Counted from the stretch's first letter, positions 10,901-19,709 are shown. The stretch is 64,000 nucleotides of DNA from Lacrimispora celerecrescens (GCF_000732605.1 NZ_JPME01000031.1:1-64000); one strand, 5' to 3'. The notes: generated by a model from the sequence alone, not told the origin. Program-made: numbers and translations.

Positions 10901-13900
10901 CGTTGCGTACTCATAGATCCCTTCCTCATTCTGCTCAATTGCCGCATAGTCCTCCATTTTGATGTTAATTGGCCCACCCATAGCATTATAAAATTGAACT
11001 GCATAGATGGTATTGCGAATCTTGCTATGACCTTTCATCAAAACATTGGCTGCTGATGCTGCACTGTCATGGTACGCCACGCATATTCCGATTGCACCTT
11101 CACCAGAACCACCATCAATCAGAGCACTCTTTCCCATTCCGATAGAACAGTTTTCCGCCGGTCCCAAGTAAATACCGATTCCCATATCCTTAATTAAAAC
11201 TGATTCGTCTTCAAAACCTCCATCATCCATGTTTAGCAAAATACTTACATTTTTTGCAAAAGTGGTACCTGCGTAAATACCATAGGTCGTACCTGAAATT
11301 TTAGAATCAAGATTACCAGTAATCTTTACATTGTTTAACAATTCAACCCTCGGTGACTCTCCGCTCTGCACGTAGATTCCATAATAAGGATTTGCACCTG
11401 TGACATTATCAGCAAGCGTAATCGCAGCTTTATCCTGCATCTTTAGCGATAATGGGGCCGTAGTTGCACTCAGATATATCCCGTAGACTGACGATTTTAA
11501 AACTCCTCCATAGATAATCTCGGCCTGGTCCGACATAGTCAGAGAAGAATCACCGTACACATAAGCACCGTACGTCAAACTTGCATCCTTCAACGTTACA
11601 ATTCTGGCATCACCTGACATACTCGCCTTCGATCCAGTATTGGAGCGTAGAGCACCAATCGCACTATTACCTACCTCTAATCTGGCATTCCCTTTCATTT
11701 CAATGGTGCTATTTGAAGAAGAGGAATAAATCAAATATTCATCCAGCAACTCGGAATCCGGTTCCTGTATAATCGCACTGTTATCATCCATAGAAACCGA
11801 GGCTCCTGAGGAAGTCGTTCCAAACCATATACCAGAGCTTGTAAAGCTGCCAATCTTTTTAACTTTATCACCTGCGATAATCTTTGAATATCCCTGCATG
11901 GACATTTGGGCTGCTCCATACAGTCTGACCGTATACGTTGACTGATTATTATATAGCTGCTTGTTCACATCGCCAATATCACCTTTAAGTGTCAGTTCAC
12001 CGGAAATATCCAAAGCACTATAGTAATTATTCCTGATCATCGAATTTCCAGTCAGGGTAACATGACTACCGCCGCCACTATTTATAACAGGGCTTTTGTC
12101 ACCCTGATCAGCAACAACCACTTTATCCGCCATACCATCAATAATCAGCCTTCCAATAGTAAAATCGATGTTATTGCCAACTTTAATCATCGGCTGCCGC
12201 AGAAATGATGCAAACCGACGCACCTGAGGCTCATATACCGGATCTCCATTGCTTATTTCCGTAATCGCATAATTCTCATTTGTGGAAAGCAAAGCATTAT
12301 AATCAAGCTCCCAGACTGGTTCATTGGCAGCAATATCTACCGGACCGCAAATATAGATAAACGGTGCAAATCCTTCTTTCTCAGCCTCTGCTTCAATCCT
12401 GTCAGACAAAATCTCCTTTGCTTTGGCAAAAGTAGCCACCGCATCATCCGGCGAGGTTCCATAATGGTTGTTGTCATTTCCACCGCTTGCCGCTCCGGCT
12501 AAATACACGCCCTCACCAAGAACAATAACATTTTTTTTGGCAGGAGAAGCTTCATCTTTAAATCCGCTCAGCTGACTTCTTCTTGGCAGTTTACCGCCTT
12601 GATAGTAAGCCAGATGGGAAGATGCATCCATATTGCTATATGTGAAATTACTTGGCCATGCCTCCTCTAAATTATCACTTGGATACATATTTACCCGTGT
12701 AATACTTCCTGCTGGTTTCAGTACTATGCTGCCTGATTGAAACGCCTCTTTATTTAAATCAATCGGAAAGTCACCAGAACTATCCGGCGGTTCTTTCAGC
12801 ACTGTCAGGAAAGAATTCCCTGAATTCAAAAGGATAACATCCGGATCGCCCACCGTTTTCTTCTCAAAGGTCACCTTGCTAAAATCAATATACTTATTAT
12901 AATATACCGGGTTAATGATTGAGGTAGAAATCGAGGTGTCATTAATATAGATATTGTACACACCTTCCATCTGCTCAGCTGCATCAGGCTGCTTAAATTT
13001 TCCGTTCAAAATATCAATGTTCGCATATCCATCTAAACAGAAATTGCTTCCCTGTACATTGGCATGATTCTGGATTGGACCGGCAATATTCATTACAAAT
13101 GTATTTCCCATTGTAATAGCAATTCCGCCCCCATAATCTGCACGATTATTCCTTATTTTAAATTTTCCGTCAGTTGATTCTGACAGGTACATATATGCAG
13201 CAGTCGTTCCAAGATGAATGCCACCGCCTCTATTGGCTGCTATATTGCCCTCGATCTCTGAATCCTGCAGGTAATATCTGCCACTTTCAATATCCAATGC
13301 AGCTCCATTTACTGCCCGATTGTTAGAGAACACCATATTCCTGAATATGCCGGCAGCGGCTGAGCTGCTGACATAAACGCCTCCGCCCTTCGTAACCGCT
13401 TCATTATTATCAATCAGTACATTCTCGGCCATCCACTTGCCTCCAAAATGACTGACCCCGCCGCCATAACCATAAGTACTGGATTCAGTAACTCTATTGC
13501 CACTGATTTCAATTCTTTCCGATGGGCTTGCTTTCATATAGATATTGGCAGTTGGAACACTATTAGTAGTAAAATCACCCATATAAAGTCCACCGCTATG
13601 TTGTACTGCAGTATTATTAGTGATCTTAGTTCCATCTTTCAGAGTAAGAATTCCATAGCCCTTGAAGTAAATGCCTCCGGAATCCCCATAGCTGGAGACA
13701 CTATATGCGATGGCATCATTGTGATCTATAATGGTTTTTTCTAAAATTAAAGAAATATTTCTTCCGCTGCCCCCAACAGCATAGATTCCTCCACCGCGTG
13801 CAGCTCTGTTATACGAAATCGTTGTATTATCTGTTATCTCAAGGGCGTTTCCCGCGGCAAGATATATACCGCCTCCCTGACTATAATCCAACACGTTAGA

Positions 13901-16900
13901 GCCAATAGAAGCCTCATATCCCGCTTTATTACCGGTTACCGTACTTTTTGTTATTTTATGACTGTTATTTACAGCAGCTTCAATATAAATACCTGCACCT
14001 AATACATTAGCCACTGACGTATACGAACCATGGTTCCCGCTCACCAATCCTTTATTCATAGTAAGCGTACCATCTGCGCCTACAAAAATTCCGACTCCAT
14101 AGACGTATGCAATATTGCTAGTACTAATCCCGCCGCCGATATTATCAGAAATCTTCGCATTATCAATGGTTAGAGTACCATTCGAAAAAACACCCGTACC
14201 CTTAGCTGAATATGCTGTATTATCACTGATCAGCGTATCTTCCTGTACACCAGTTCCGTCGCCTATTTCAACTACAGTATCTTTATCCGCATAAATACCG
14301 ACTCCATATACGGTAAGATTCGCACTATTCATTGCGGAATAACGATATGCTGGCATACTGTTACCAGAAATCTTACCTTTTTTCATGATAAAGGATGTTC
14401 CGGTATCTTTAAGATAAACACCGGCCCCATATTGATAGGTCTGGTTTTTGGTAATAGTGCCACCGTCCATCGTAAACACGGCACCACCACTTAGAGCCAC
14501 ACCACCTCCGGCTTTATGATCGGTTCTTCCGCCTTCATAATAATCTGCACGGTAGGAATTGTTCTGCTGGATAACCCCCTTCTTCATCTCAACCGTGGTC
14601 TCGCTTCCCATAGCAACTACGCCCTGTTCTTTATATTCAATGGAACCAGTTGTATCTATCTCAAGATGGCCTTTGGTAACCATTATGTGACAGCCCAGAG
14701 TGAGGTTCTTTTGGGTAAAACCAGAACTCGGAAGACGGGTTCCGTTCAGGGTAGTATCTCCCTTTAAGGTCAGAGTCCCACCGTTCTCTACCTTGATTGT
14801 AATACTGTCAGTATCGTCCACCATATTACGGATATAAATATCTTTTATGCTCAAGGCACCACTTCCGGTTACTTCGATCATAGTTTTCGGCGCTTCATGA
14901 CGGGGTGCTGCCGCATTGTCCTCCTCTTGAACTGCAATATGATCAATGTGAGATACGATTTCTATTTTAACAGCTGCATTTCTTGCGTCGTCATAACGGG
15001 GCTCCAGTTCCCATTCGTTGACGGAGTCTACGGTCACAGTATTACAAATATAGATTACCTCCGGCATCGGATAATGAGCTTCAATTTCACCTAATGTCAT
15101 ACTGCCAACTGCCTTATGTCTTGCCTCCAGGCTCTTAGTCATCTCAGACTGCCAGATTGCTCTGGCTCTGGCCCAGGTTTTCACCGGATAATTACAAGAT
15201 GCACCGTAATTTCCATCATCACCCTCTACACCGTCGATATAAATTGCATCAAAGTAATAAATCGCATAAAGTTCAAGATTCTGAGCCGTTACAATATTGT
15301 CATCCTCATTTGTATCCTGACGCAGAGACCAGTCATTATCTGAAGTTCCTCCATATTCTTCAGACCGGTTGGCGATGTGCAGCTTTACCCGGTGAAGCAG
15401 AGCCTTACCTACATCATCTGCTTCTTCATCATTAATGATTGAGTCTTCCAGCTCTCCGCCTGGTACCACTACATCTACATAACGGTATTCTATGTTATTA
15501 TTAATGCCACCAAAGAATACTCTTAAGTCACCATCATCGGAAGAATCCACACTGCATACCTGAATCGGGTGATTCTTCAAATCACGGAAAGCATTTAACT
15601 GGATATATCCTTTTTCTTCTGTTTTGACGTTCTTATCAATGATGAGATCTCCTTCTTTTACCAGAATAGTCTGAGCCTCGGTCACATTACCGCTGCCATC
15701 ATACCTTCCGCCAAGGGAAAGATCTTTCATAATCAAGGTTTTATCTTTCGGCACGACGACTGCCGGCTGTGCGGCAGCATTCCATGTACCAAGAGAAGTT
15801 ATCAATGAAGAATTCTCTGATGCCATATAAAATACTCCATCAGAAAGCTGTGAAAGATAATCGCCAGCGTCTTCAGCTCCCAAATCCAGAGTTTGCATAG
15901 CTACAACAGTACCATTGACCTTCCTGGCCGCTTTAGCCGCCGCTTCCCATGTTTTGAACGAAGCGAAAGGGGTTGTTCCATCAACACCATCATCCCTGCC
16001 CGCCGGATAGTCCACTCCGTCTAAAGTCCTAGCAGGTCCCGGATTCCAGTAAATAACTGGCGCATCACCTAAGGAACGGCTCGCAATCAGAGTCTTACTG
16101 GTCAGAGTCACTTCCTCAAAAGCAAAGGGATTAGGGGTGCTTTCCTCTCCTGATCCTGTATCTCTTAACTGGGCAGCCGCCGCAGTCTCTACCTGCAGGC
16201 TCCAGTTATCGGACTCTACCAGAGTAAAATAATCTAAAAACTCTTCCGCAGTTGCTTCATCCGCATAAAGGGTTGTTACCAGTTCACGTGATTCAGCTCT
16301 GCCGTCATCTTTTACTTTCAGAAGATATTCGCCGCCGCTGCCGTCAAAGCCTTCCATTAACTCAATAATCGGCTCTTTCCAGGTACTGGCGGATATCCTG
16401 TCTTCCAGCAGTTCAACATTCTCTTCGCTGGTGTCTAACCTATAATTGTCAATATGAAAGGACGCTTTTCCTGCCTGGCTGGCAGTAGAAGCCTTACGGT
16501 TGGTTGAAACTTTGCTGCCACTTGAAGCTTTGCTAGTAGTTGAAGTTTTGCTGGCAGTTGAAGCTTTGCTGGCAGTTGAAGTTTTGCTGCCATTTAAAGT
16601 TTCACTGTCATTTGAAAACAGCATTTGGAAGGGAAGAACCTTTTTCATCTGCTCACTTTTTTCTGCTGCACTGTCTTCTATTTCTACCGTATTAGAAGGA
16701 GTCGCAATATCTTCTTTCCACTTAATATCTTCCAGCTCACTGTTATAATCCATAATAACGCAGCCGTTAATATTAACGTTCTGTCCCATTTGAAGACTGC
16801 CGCCCCGAACATATATCAACTCTGTCTCATCAGGTCCGTAAGCCGGATCCTCTGCTTCAAGCAAAACATTCATCAATGCTAATTGTCCGCCATTTACATA

Positions 16901-17779
16901 AAACAGCGCATCACTCTGATAGGGACGTTCCGGCCAGGATGCAATGCGCATATTTCCTGCATTCAGCACATACAGCTCTCCATCCGCCACTTCCATCGGA
17001 TTCATGGCATATATAGTAATATCCGAAGAATCCAGTCCCTTATTCTCCATCAGCTTTTTCGCACGTTCAACTGCCTTTTCGAGGGTTTTTACAGGCCTAG
17101 CCGGGCTTAACCCACTGGCGCTGTCTTTCCCCATTCTTGCCTTGGTCGCGGATGCATCGGATGCAGTTGCCGTGGCATCAGAGGGGGTTGCTAATTCAGC
17201 CGGCAGCTGACCGCCAGGATTCCAATAGATTGCATATGTATCATCCTCCAAAGGCTCTAATAACAACGTTTTATTAATACGGTCTACTCCGCTATTCCCA
17301 CCCTTAATTGGTTCTAGTGGCAGAGTTTCCTTTATACGGTCTGTCTCATCTTCCATTGGTTCTAATGGCAGAGTTTCTTTTATGCGGTCTGCCTCATCTT
17401 CCATTGGTTCTAATGGCAGAGTTTCCTTTATGCGGTCTGCCTCATCTTCCATTGGTTCTAATGGCAGAGTTTCCTTTATGCGGTCTTCTTCATCTTCTAT
17501 TGATTCTAATGGGCGAGTTTCCTTTATGCGGTCTTTTTCATCTTCTATTGATTCTAAGGGGCTAGTTTCCTTTTTGCGGTCTTCTCCGTCTTCCGTTGGT
17601 TCTGACTGCTGAGTCTCTTCTATGAGGTCTGTTCCATTTTCTATTGGTTCTGCTGAAATTATTTCCTCTGCCTGTACATGATCCATTGACATGGTCTCTG
17701 CCAGAATCGTAAGTTCCTGAGTGGGAAAGATCATAAGTAAGCATAAAAGGAACGCTATAAGTCTTTTAAATTGTGTCAT
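4982..17779 (-). CDS. giant secreted right-handed beta-helix surface protein (about 4265 aa)
   Basis: The start is ATG 17779 after AAAGGAGAG, giving signal peptide MTQFKRLIAFLLCLLMIFPT. Longer in-frame starts lack a proper signal. After 16-aa acidic repeats (about 66-160) the protein is built of beta-helix rungs with many N-rich turns such as ITNNTAVQHSGGLYMG. These are broken up by about eight DUF1565-like blocks of the form YLDGxxGxDxNxG...PVKTF, near residues 190, 575, 845, 1760, 2620, 3060, 3370 and 3730. A Ser/Thr/Ala/Lys-rich low-complexity stretch lies near 400. The last roughly 200 residues (from KVEVPADIYLVV) resemble the WxL-like neighbours. No LPxTG motif or membrane anchor is present, so display must rely on partners. 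It overlaps the upstream anchored-protein gene by 14 bases. Likely an adhesin or glycan-binding fibre; enzymatic activity is not excluded. Confidence 0.9.
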   Translation of the reverse strand: MTQFKRLIAFLLCLLMIFPTQELTILAETMSMDHVQAEEIISAEPIENGTDLIEETQQSEPTEDGEDRKKETSPLESIEDEKDRIKETRPLESIEDEEDRIKETLPLEPMEDEADRIKETLPLEPMEDEADRIKETLPLEPMEDETDRIKETLPLEPIKGGNSGVDRINKTLLLEPLEDDTYAIYWNPGGQLPAELATPSDATATASDASATKARMGKDSASGLSPARPVKTLEKAVERAKKLMENKGLDSSDITIYAMNPMEVADGELYVLNAGNMRIASWPERPYQSDALFYVNGGQLALMNVLLEAEDPAYGPDETELIYVRGGSLQMGQNVNINGCVIMDYNSELEDIKWKEDIATPSNTVEIEDSAAEKSEQMKKVLPFQMLFSNDSETLNGSKTSTASKASTASKTSTTSKASSGSKVSTNRKASTASQAGKASFHIDNYRLDTSEENVELLEDRISASTWKEPIIELMEGFDGSGGEYLLKVKDDGRAESRELVTTLYADEATAEEFLDYFTLVESDNWSLQVETAAAAQLRDTGSGEESTPNPFAFEEVTLTSKTLIASRSLGDAPVIYWNPGPARTLDGVDYPAGRDDGVDGTTPFASFKTWEAAAKAARKVNGTVVAMQTLDLGAEDAGDYLSQLSDGVFYMASENSSLITSLGTWNAAAQPAVVVPKDKTLIMKDLSLGGRYDGSGNVTEAQTILVKEGDLIIDKNVKTEEKGYIQLNAFRDLKNHPIQVCSVDSSDDGDLRVFFGGINNNIEYRYVDVVVPGGELEDSIINDEEADDVGKALLHRVKLHIANRSEEYGGTSDNDWSLRQDTNEDDNIVTAQNLELYAIYYFDAIYIDGVEGDDGNYGASCNYPVKTWARARAIWQSEMTKSLEARHKAVGSMTLGEIEAHYPMPEVIYICNTVTVDSVNEWELEPRYDDARNAAVKIEIVSHIDHIAVQEEDNAAAPRHEAPKTMIEVTGSGALSIKDIYIRNMVDDTDSITIKVENGGTLTLKGDTTLNGTRLPSSGFTQKNLTLGCHIMVTKGHLEIDTTGSIEYKEQGVVAMGSETTVEMKKGVIQQNNSYRADYYEGGRTDHKAGGGVALSGGAVFTMDGGTITKNQTYQYGAGVYLKDTGTSFIMKKGKISGNSMPAYRYSAMNSANLTVYGVGIYADKDTVVEIGDGTGVQEDTLISDNTAYSAKGTGVFSNGTLTIDNAKISDNIGGGISTSNIAYVYGVGIFVGADGTLTMNKGLVSGNHGSYTSVANVLGAGIYIEAAVNNSHKITKSTVTGNKAGYEASIGSNVLDYSQGGGIYLAAGNALEITDNTTISYNRAARGGGIYAVGGSGRNISLILEKTIIDHNDAIAYSVSSYGDSGGIYFKGYGILTLKDGTKITNNTAVQHSGGLYMGDFTTNSVPTANIYMKASPSERIEISGNRVTESSTYGYGGGVSHFGGKWMAENVLIDNNEAVTKGGGVYVSSSAAAGIFRNMVFSNNRAVNGAALDIESGRYYLQDSEIEGNIAANRGGGIHLGTTAAYMYLSESTDGKFKIRNNRADYGGGIAITMGNTFVMNIAGPIQNHANVQGSNFCLDGYANIDILNGKFKQPDAAEQMEGVYNIYINDTSISTSIINPVYYNKYIDFSKVTFEKKTVGDPDVILLNSGNSFLTVLKEPPDSSGDFPIDLNKEAFQSGSIVLKPAGSITRVNMYPSDNLEEAWPSNFTYSNMDASSHLAYYQGGKLPRRSQLSGFKDEASPAKKNVIVLGEGVYLAGAASGGNDNNHYGTSPDDAVATFAKAKEILSDRIEAEAEKEGFAPFIYICGPVDIAANEPVWELDYNALLSTNENYAITEISNGDPVYEPQVRRFASFLRQPMIKVGNNIDFTIGRLIIDGMADKVVVADQGDKSPVINSGGGSHVTLTGNSMIRNNYYSALDISGELTLKGDIGDVNKQLYNNQSTYTVRLYGAAQMSMQGYSKIIAGDKVKKIGSFTSSGIWFGTTSSGASVSMDDNSAIIQEPDSELLDEYLIYSSSSNSTIEMKGNARLEVGNSAIGALRSNTGSKASMSGDARIVTLKDASLTYGAYVYGDSSLTMSDQAEIIYGGVLKSSVYGIYLSATTAPLSLKMQDKAAITLADNVTGANPYYGIYVQSGESPRVELLNNVKITGNLDSKISGTTYGIYAGTTFAKNVSILLNMDDGGFEDESVLIKDMGIGIYLGPAENCSIGMGKSALIDGGSGEGAIGICVAYHDSAASAANVLMKGHSKIRNTIYAVQFYNAMGGPINIKMEDYAAIEQNEEGIYEYATRGLIWRLNVELSNNARISGNAGSGIDLGGTFSWSRESGGFQDIILNDNAIIGGNVDYSSTDPTSGNKSSGIYATGPVKVTMNGASKISGNGFYDYNGTSANAPSSGEALSNSGIYLVRAVSTHRAGTAEIIMNDDASICDNHGGGIYAATLSSTNYHNNVIIELNGSSDGEMPSAPSIKGNTDALYLGADTTLKLKGEASVEIGNNPYETSSYKARAIDNYGYIELDGRSTVKGLIYMNNGTKPITMTHSAAGSTPKYDLHLVEGFTGNTVVKPDMIGIMDLTSDGVDGSQLVYFNKFSADGMADSRPIAERKPNLVLMGENNVYLSGNGNDSNSGDTSSTAVRTFKHARELLEGMGNYTEKANIIICGTVNVLLGDEDWSFGPGGYVKNTQSGDQWQPLVIRYERFSGTLIRLPYDNTYASTVTFKNITIDGGSENGNTILTSSQSRGNIELLAIERGKTAILDEGAVLQNNKAVTNSESRLSNYTVLGVDVYGGILEINGGTIRNMGWEEPSTYGLGGFHLASAVLVQGVDANQQGKLIMKSGQIINNDLNILGAGGTSNSIGTINVNGSYSNMEMRGGMIENNRVASNDLYPAVAGTIVNYNGNVTISGGIIRGNEGRYGSAIFYYGTSSSSKLIFSGGQISGNTTNVSGQQPVDKYSPIYVERNGFELYGGGADIRDSIYLKQTQSAIKVSDSIYQAGRSYRVCLNFDYFKKGSVVVEPDGNKVTNVTSYLKYFDVRSNPFVLDQGRTSNPAGNVAGVKEEQCLILMKAVYLDSEHGKDTNNGLKPSQAVKSFNKAKSVGATGNGTFDHYVIYIYDKASNIDGEALWTLPKTAYMCRYTGFPVYESDGTETQELEREYHGCLIEPGSELVFSDITIQGRRNTDSTEHNGDSLVNILSGVNVTVESGAVFSGNYNNGNYIAEDGRVYNLPSKGGAFQVAEGGSLRISGGEMKGNSAVDGSAIYLHASESNQSSLGQLYLTGSPTISGKVYLDGTADITSAYIQPDALYLPSEPLQISVSNDYNGRPLIKYSNVPTPGETELNHYSFDDAIKALYDIVNNNSEPNILELSLRKVIYLDGQHGSDSNDETAGTTPETAFKTLKRTFEEIKEQEITMGVLVYIVGTLDIDGEESDIQLMNLKVPDSNGTYHYEGYYMDLTTEKVDIRAQVYFKRYSMPKNYNAEDPVYEGYNRATLRDSLFNIDHGGKLTLSGIYLDGHSISSDSSYPTLTAPAVKAKSPLITVKNDGTLKCNRAEDESNSISTVTMFVNNVNEKKHKDKVVGYLDNSLVYEGSSAGIELLDGGTCILESTEFSNLALDNGVIGGTDVYSNGFLHFSYETIFGGSVFLEGFGTKGENTETSRYLTADVYGTPVKNSFQVLMRDPYMGRDVVHYPQSFTASATDAGYFLLEERVKDYFYLSNRAGYPHILELSVPVAVYIDGTPKGNDDLFDPKAGSTPKNPVRTLRRAFELLKTRGGNTIYVVNAIQVESDIQVTGMSYVGNDGNVILGSTSKVNIVRYIQPDFARESSDDAESEEYDVADYTGVLLNVKDGASARFSANVNFDGHSEKKESPDLPKGAVVSRNSEAKTPLITVEKGGTLNLLSDVALFDNKNTYADGDSSGQHGGAISNSGTTIVDGALFKNNVAAKGSVAYQDGTFTIKSAPENLADNPKAFYLTTENTGTPEQPVWGEDHVIQTAVAIPDNQIFDIDMDHAVKGRDVVRFTNNSAYNPNADTEQDHFHLGSTVPEELFLVEAENDPDVLELQDWEVLKVEVPADIYLVVCRKGSYDSTNKLMGVISDPSAGTDLFTAPEYTIKNKGNYDAKVFISGFENKTIEAGITADPMNLTASAAAAATANDLYLAVKGLDDVTSGSGFVIAETSLQPYAESPVAAAPVALGTLKKEMSGKFTFIGAVGSGSGFVEKYIDPDLVVEGSTKTQVQEYMDGSNGGPIKAKAKYLLKYKVEIDPSRRTP
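16500..16610. repeat. 18-bp repeats coding a Ser/Thr/Ala/Lys linker in the giant protein
   Basis: Six-residue units such as SKASTA and SKTSTT repeat in frame. The stretch is low-complexity, probably an extended spacer between the first modules and the beta-helix body. Confidence 0.75.
17327..17585. repeat. 48-bp tandem repeats near the 5' end of the giant gene
   Basis: About five 48-bp units, each coding the 16-residue unit KETLPLEPMEDEADRI or a close variant. Units at 17327-17480 are almost identical in DNA, while the ones nearer the signal peptide are more diverged. An acidic stalk just after the signal peptide is inferred. Confidence 0.9.
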
Positions 17780-18566
17780 CTGAATCTCTCCTTTTCTCTT
17801 TACTCTTATTATCCAGCTTTGACAATTTCCGAATTGTACCTCCTGCCAGGAGGAAGAATACAAGACCAAATGCCCAGTAAGGATAGGTTCCTTCCACACC
17901 GGTTTTCGGGATTCCACTGGTTCCGGTTCCTTCTGCGTTATTTAGTGAAGGGGGCGTATCAGTAGGGGGGGTATTCACAGGAGTAACTCCTGGAGATTTT
18001 CCCCCCGATGAGTTTCCTCCCGAACTGGGTTCATTGGGCTTTGTTTCTTTCTGATATAATTTTACGATAATCGTCTCCGGAACCTTATCTCCCTTTACCA
18101 GGTAATTTCCTTCGTAAGGGTAGGGAAGCCATTCGGCTTTATAAACCCGGTACTGAATGTTATTATCATTTAGATACACGAGCGTACCTTGAAATGTATA
18201 ATCTTCGCCATCATTCTTAATAAACTGGTCACTGTCCGCTACAGAGGAGTTCATGTTGTATGCCACGTCCAGTTCATATAAACCTTTACTATCTGTTAAC
18301 CCAAACAAAACATAGCGGTTCAGACTTGGGATAAATATTTCCACCGACGCACCTGTAATCGGTTTATTGAGGTCTCTATCCAGAACCAGAAAGCGCAATT
18401 TCCCCATATAGTCGACGACCACACCTGCCATAATATCGGTCTGCCCATTCTTTTTCGGCACTGCTCCCTCGCCCAGATTATTGTCATCCGCCCAAACCGG
18501 GAAACAGACAAACAAAAACATCAGGCTGCAAATCAGCCATGATATAAGGGTTTTCTTTCTGTTCAC
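17766..18566 (-). CDS. sortase-anchored surface protein with Cna-B/SpaA-like domain
   Basis: The start is GTG 18566, placed by an excellent AAGGAGGTGGG site. The longer ATG frame overlaps the upstream gene and has no ribosome site. A signal peptide (NRKKTLISWLICSLMFLFVC) is followed by a mature N-terminus NNLGEGAVPKKNGQTD...AGVVVDYM. This matches the mature start of the secreted protein at 20717-21565 (NDLGGAVPSSSGTEVWAGIV). The middle (LDRDLNKPITGASVEIFIP) looks like a transthyretin-like Cna-B/SpaA or carboxypeptidase-regulatory fold. A Pro/Gly/Ser-rich linker leads to IPKTG, a hydrophobic helix and a KLSKLDNKSKEKRR tail, a complete cell-wall sorting signal. It is the best sortase substrate in the locus and a candidate basal anchor for the giant protein encoded next. 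Confidence 0.87.
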   Translation of the reverse strand: MNRKKTLISWLICSLMFLFVCFPVWADDNNLGEGAVPKKNGQTDIMAGVVVDYMGKLRFLVLDRDLNKPITGASVEIFIPSLNRYVLFGLTDSKGLYELDVAYNMNSSVADSDQFIKNDGEDYTFQGTLVYLNDNNIQYRVYKAEWLPYPYEGNYLVKGDKVPETIIVKLYQKETKPNEPSSGGNSSGGKSPGVTPVNTPPTDTPPSLNNAEGTGTSGIPKTGVEGTYPYWAFGLVFFLLAGGTIRKLSKLDNKSKEKRRDSDDTI

Positions 18567-18609
18567 AATACCCACCTCCTTGGTTGCTATGTTGTAATCT
18601 ACGGATAAA

Positions 18610-19167
18610 CTAAGAGTCATCTCTTGATTTTTTATCCACGGATCTAATAATCACAACTACTTTCCAAGCTGTCTCACCTGCATATTCTTCCCCTTTTGTA
18701 TAAAAGCTCCAAATTGCAGTACAAGGATAAAACCCTTGTTTAAGACCGCCAGTCAAATGAATTTTCTCTATATAATGTCCAGGCTCAATCAAGCCGGATT
18801 CATATATTACTTCTCCAGTTGCATCCCTTATAAGCTTTACCGTGCAGCTAAAACTATTATTAATGCCATTTGCAATCCTTGCCTCTCCGGGTGCATCCGC
18901 ATGTTCAAAATAAATTTGTTGTTCCAGAGAAACATAATTCATGTTTTTAATCAGCTCCTGATTTTTCAAATCTCTTACGATTGCATCATCTTTGCCTCCG
19001 GCCAGCTCCTGTTTCCATTCAAGTTCCGATTTGATATATTCTTTTCGGATTTTCTGATTACTGAACACTTTTTGTAAGCCCATACCTATTAGAAACGAAC
19101 CAGCCAGCCAGCAGACAACCGTTATGAACATTAGGCAATCGTGAAAGTTGTTGTTATTTAACTTCAT
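18610..19167 (-). CDS. single-pass membrane protein with the locus-specific shared ectodomain
   Basis: 185 aa. One N-terminal membrane helix (CLMFITVVCWLAGSFLIGMG) is followed by a charged helical stretch. The extracellular domain carries SCTVKLIRDATGEVIYESGL, EPGHYIEKIHL and GFYPCTA, and aligns with three other proteins of the locus. Its start overlaps the stop of the upstream 181-aa paralogue by four bases (ATGA type), so the two are coupled and probably made in equal amounts. Function unknown; membrane-side assembly partner inferred. Confidence 0.78.
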   Translation of the reverse strand: MKLNNNNFHDCLMFITVVCWLAGSFLIGMGLQKVFSNQKIRKEYIKSELEWKQELAGGKDDAIVRDLKNQELIKNMNYVSLEQQIYFEHADAPGEARIANGINNSFSCTVKLIRDATGEVIYESGLIEPGHYIEKIHLTGGLKQGFYPCTAIWSFYTKGEEYAGETAWKVVVIIRSVDKKSRDDS

Positions 19168-19709
19168 CGATAGAAAAGACCATCCATTACATGAAGTACG
19201 ATTTTTACACTTATCTCAGAGATCTTATCCTCTGTTTCATCTAAGGAATATGTAGTGAAGTGTGCCGTTGCCTGATAATCTCCGGCCTGAAGTGTTTTGT
19301 TTAACTCGATGTATTCAATATAATATCCTGGGTCAACGACTCCCGACTGATAAAGAACTTCTCCAGTGTCATCCAGTATGACATCTACCTGAAAGGAATA
19401 ACGGTTCGCCGCAATATTCTCTATTGCAATTCGACCTTTCTTTCCGCCATATTCAAAGATCGGACCGGCTGCAATTCCGATATCCACCATACCTTCTGCT
19501 ACCTTGGCATTTAATATATCTGAAATTTCCTGGTCCGTCTTACCTGGAAGCATGCCACCCAAAGCCAACTCATCTCTTGTTAATCGGCCCAAGTTACTGT
19601 CTTTGGTCATCTGATAGTAGATCCCTGCTCCAATTCCAATCAGAAGCAACAGAAGAAAAATAATTATCCAGAGCAACTTGCTTTTTTTCTTTTCTTTTTG
19701 TACTGCCAT
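19164..19709 (-). CDS. single-pass membrane protein, close paralogue of the 201-aa protein at 4351
   Basis: 181 aa, ATG 19709 after AAAGGATAGG. A short Lys-rich cytoplasmic head and one membrane helix (LLWIIIFLLLLLIGIGAGIY) precede the ectodomain. That domain contains LPGKTDQEISDILNAKVAEG, ENIAANRYSFQVDVILDDTG, VDPGYYIEYIEL and GDYQATAHF. The ILN...VxEGM segment and the following domain are shared with 4351-4956, which shows duplication within the locus. No known family is recognised. Confidence 0.8.
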   Translation of the reverse strand: MAVQKEKKKSKLLWIIIFLLLLLIGIGAGIYYQMTKDSNLGRLTRDELALGGMLPGKTDQEISDILNAKVAEGMVDIGIAAGPIFEYGGKKGRIAIENIAANRYSFQVDVILDDTGEVLYQSGVVDPGYYIEYIELNKTLQAGDYQATAHFTTYSLDETEDKISEISVKIVLHVMDGLFYR

